Origin: an uncultured Bacteroidales bacterium
Lineage (GTDB): Bacteria; Bacteroidota; Bacteroidia; Bacteroidales; UBA932
NCBI GenBank assembly: GCA_900546395.1
Contig: URDD01000095.1
Span: forward strand, 1-8,273
DNA length: 8,273 nucleotides
Reading direction: 5' to 3'
Part shown: positions 7,623-8,273 of the stretch, piece by piece
Numbering within the stretch: the first letter of the stretch is position 1
How the letters are laid out: each line of letters starts with the position of its first letter
Translations under genes and position numbers: made by a program
The notes under the pieces: generated by a model
Seen by the model: only the letters and a program-made list of their open reading frames with translations
Database searches by the model: none
Told to the model about the DNA's origin: nothing

Positions 7623-7652
7623 CAAATTTAGTGAAAAACCGCATATATGCAA
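7623..7652 (-). promoter_or_regulatory. Candidate Bacteroidetes-type promoter of the V-ATPase operon
   Basis: On the minus strand TAAATTTG (7630-7623) fits the Bacteroidetes -7 consensus TAnnTTTG. A TTG (7652-7650) lies 19 bp upstream, matching the -33 element and its usual spacing. Transcription would start near 7616, giving a leader of about 50 nt before atpE. The spacer holds the perfect palindrome GCATATATGC (7641-7650). Just upstream, ATAAAATGC occurs twice on the plus strand (7654-7662, 7665-7673), 11 bp apart. These could be protein-binding sites, but that is not shown. Confidence 0.55.
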
Positions 7653-7701
7653 GATAAAATGCGAATAAAATGCCTTTTTAAACAAACAATTATCACTTTG
7701 G

Positions 7702-7734
7702 GCAAAACCTTCTTTAGTTATCAGATAGTTTTGC
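7702..7734. repeat. 7-bp inverted repeat with a plus-strand TAnnTTTG element
   Basis: GCAAAAC (7702-7708) and GTTTTGC (7728-7734) form a perfect inverted repeat with a 19-nt spacer. The right arm overlaps TAGTTTTG (7726-7733), a plus-strand match to the Bacteroidetes -7 box placed just before the transposase remnant. The nearest TTTG (7697-7700) is 25 bp upstream, which is too far for a good promoter. It may be a relic of the insertion sequence's own promoter or end. Confidence 0.3.
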
Positions 7735-7744
7735 TGCTTTCGAA

Positions 7745-8255
7745 ATGAAATATGATTTCAGCATAATTAGGGTATTTTGTTTTGTAACGAAAGGGTTTCT
7801 TTCCTGCGATTGTGTTTTGTCTGATAATAATCAGAACGATTTTCTTCTATTTCCGCCTTGCATCGGTGAATTTGTTCCGGAAAATCATCCTGTACGCACG
7901 GTTAATGTGGCTCAGTGGGATGAATAAGCCAAACTTCAGGACAATAAACCGCTTCAGAAGCGAAAAACTTACTGACGGCCGATTCGAATCTATCTTTCAT
8001 CAGGTTGTAGAGTTACTTCATGATGAAGGACTGATATCACTTGATGTTCAGTATATAGATGGTACAAGGATTGAATCTCTTGCCCATAATCTGAGGAAAT
8101 ATGTCGCTCAGAAAACCAAAGAAAGATATAAATATGCTCAAAGCATGGCAGGCCGCGGCCTTGTGAGCGGCTCCCTGACGACAACGTCGGAAGGGAGGAT
8201 GAAGCGAAGCGGAACTCTGGAAGAACCTTCCGACTGCGACTTCGCAATCCTTTAA
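7745..8255 (+). pseudogene. Broken IS1182-type transposase (internal deletion, frameshift, no C-terminus)
   Basis: Two reading frames together carry pieces of one DDE transposase. From about 7823 to 7906 one frame reads DNNQNDFLLFPP and then EFVPENHPVRTVN, the typical N-terminal block. From 7905 the +1-shifted frame reads MWLSGMNKPNFRTINRFRSE and continues to about 8147 through GLISLDVQYIDGTRIESLA. The Asp of YIDGT would be the first residue of the DDE triad. The roughly 55 residues normally lying between these blocks (the PRMLLKVLLYAY-type region) are missing, and the frames meet at 7901-7907, so one deletion explains both gap and frameshift. The catalytic core with the second Asp and the Glu is absent. 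After 8147 the frame runs into the GC-rich repeat and stops at 8255. The copy cannot encode an active enzyme. The true start of the ancestral gene is uncertain. Confidence 0.8.
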
Positions 8256-8273
8256 AACAACGAAAGCCGACCC
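8142..8273 (+). repeat. GC-rich flanking repeat, right (better preserved) copy
   Basis: This is the direct-repeat partner of 15-134, running to the window edge. It contains several self-complementary arms: GCCGC (8152-8156) with GCGGC (8167-8171); GACG (8177-8180) with CGTC (8185-8188) around ACAA; GTCGGAAGG (8186-8194) with CCTTCCGAC (8226-8234), a perfect 9-bp pair; and TGCGA (8235-8239) with TCGCA (8242-8246). The second and third share bases and so exclude each other. The final GCCGACCC is the likely first arm of a terminator hairpin like that at 128-145, cut by the window end. It is probably the 3' part of the deleted insertion sequence, or a separate structured element inserted in it. 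Confidence 0.7.

Noticed and set aside
8142..8255. Tail of the transposase frame (residues after QSM) as genuine protein
   Set aside because: The same bases occur at the left edge with frame-breaking indels and an early stop, and strong stems override the reading frame. A conserved nucleic-acid element explains it better than a coding sequence.

Overview
The window holds one complete seven-gene V-type (A/V-type, vacuolar-like) ATPase operon on the minus strand, set between two copies of a GC-rich repeat that appear to be insertion-sequence debris. The likely source is a member of the Bacteroidota, probably Bacteroidales (inference). The reasons are: a hypothetical protein of the DUF2764 type between subunits E and A; gene starts almost without Shine-Dalgarno sequences; a promoter candidate of the Bacteroidetes form (TTG, 19 bp, TAnnTTTG); and a remnant of an IS1182-type transposase like those common in that phylum.

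Layout along the plus-strand coordinates: 1-134 is a decayed copy of the repeat ending in a CCGACCC/GGGTCGG hairpin that probably terminates the operon. Then follow, in reverse order of transcription, atpK (197-637), an 85-bp gap with a strong hairpin, atpI (723-2579), atpD (2576-3187), atpB (3213-4538), atpA (4525-6279), the DUF2764-like gene (6324-6938) and atpE (6949-7563). A divergent AT-rich region of about 180 bp carries the operon promoter. Beyond it, 7745-8255 is a broken transposase on the plus strand with an internal deletion and frameshift. Its tail runs into the second, better-preserved repeat copy (8142 to the window end).

The genes make an enzyme with an A3B3 catalytic head, a D central rotor, an E peripheral stalk, a membrane subunit I (a-type) and a K (c-type) rotor ring. 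Recognisable subunits C, F and G/H are absent. This compact E-x-A-B-D-I-K gene order is also, to my knowledge, that of Chlamydia and Borrelia, and the x protein is the natural candidate for a missing stalk subunit. Subunit K keeps every residue of the Enterococcus hirae NtpK sodium site, so the complex is predicted to couple ATP to Na+ rather than H+.

The most unusual parts are the flanking direct repeats about 8.1 kb apart, with internal pairing and their own terminator-like ends; the deleted transposase; the eukaryote-like cysteine in the P-loop of subunit A; and the hairpin placed just before the high-copy K subunit. I see no CRISPR array, tRNA, rRNA or defence system.
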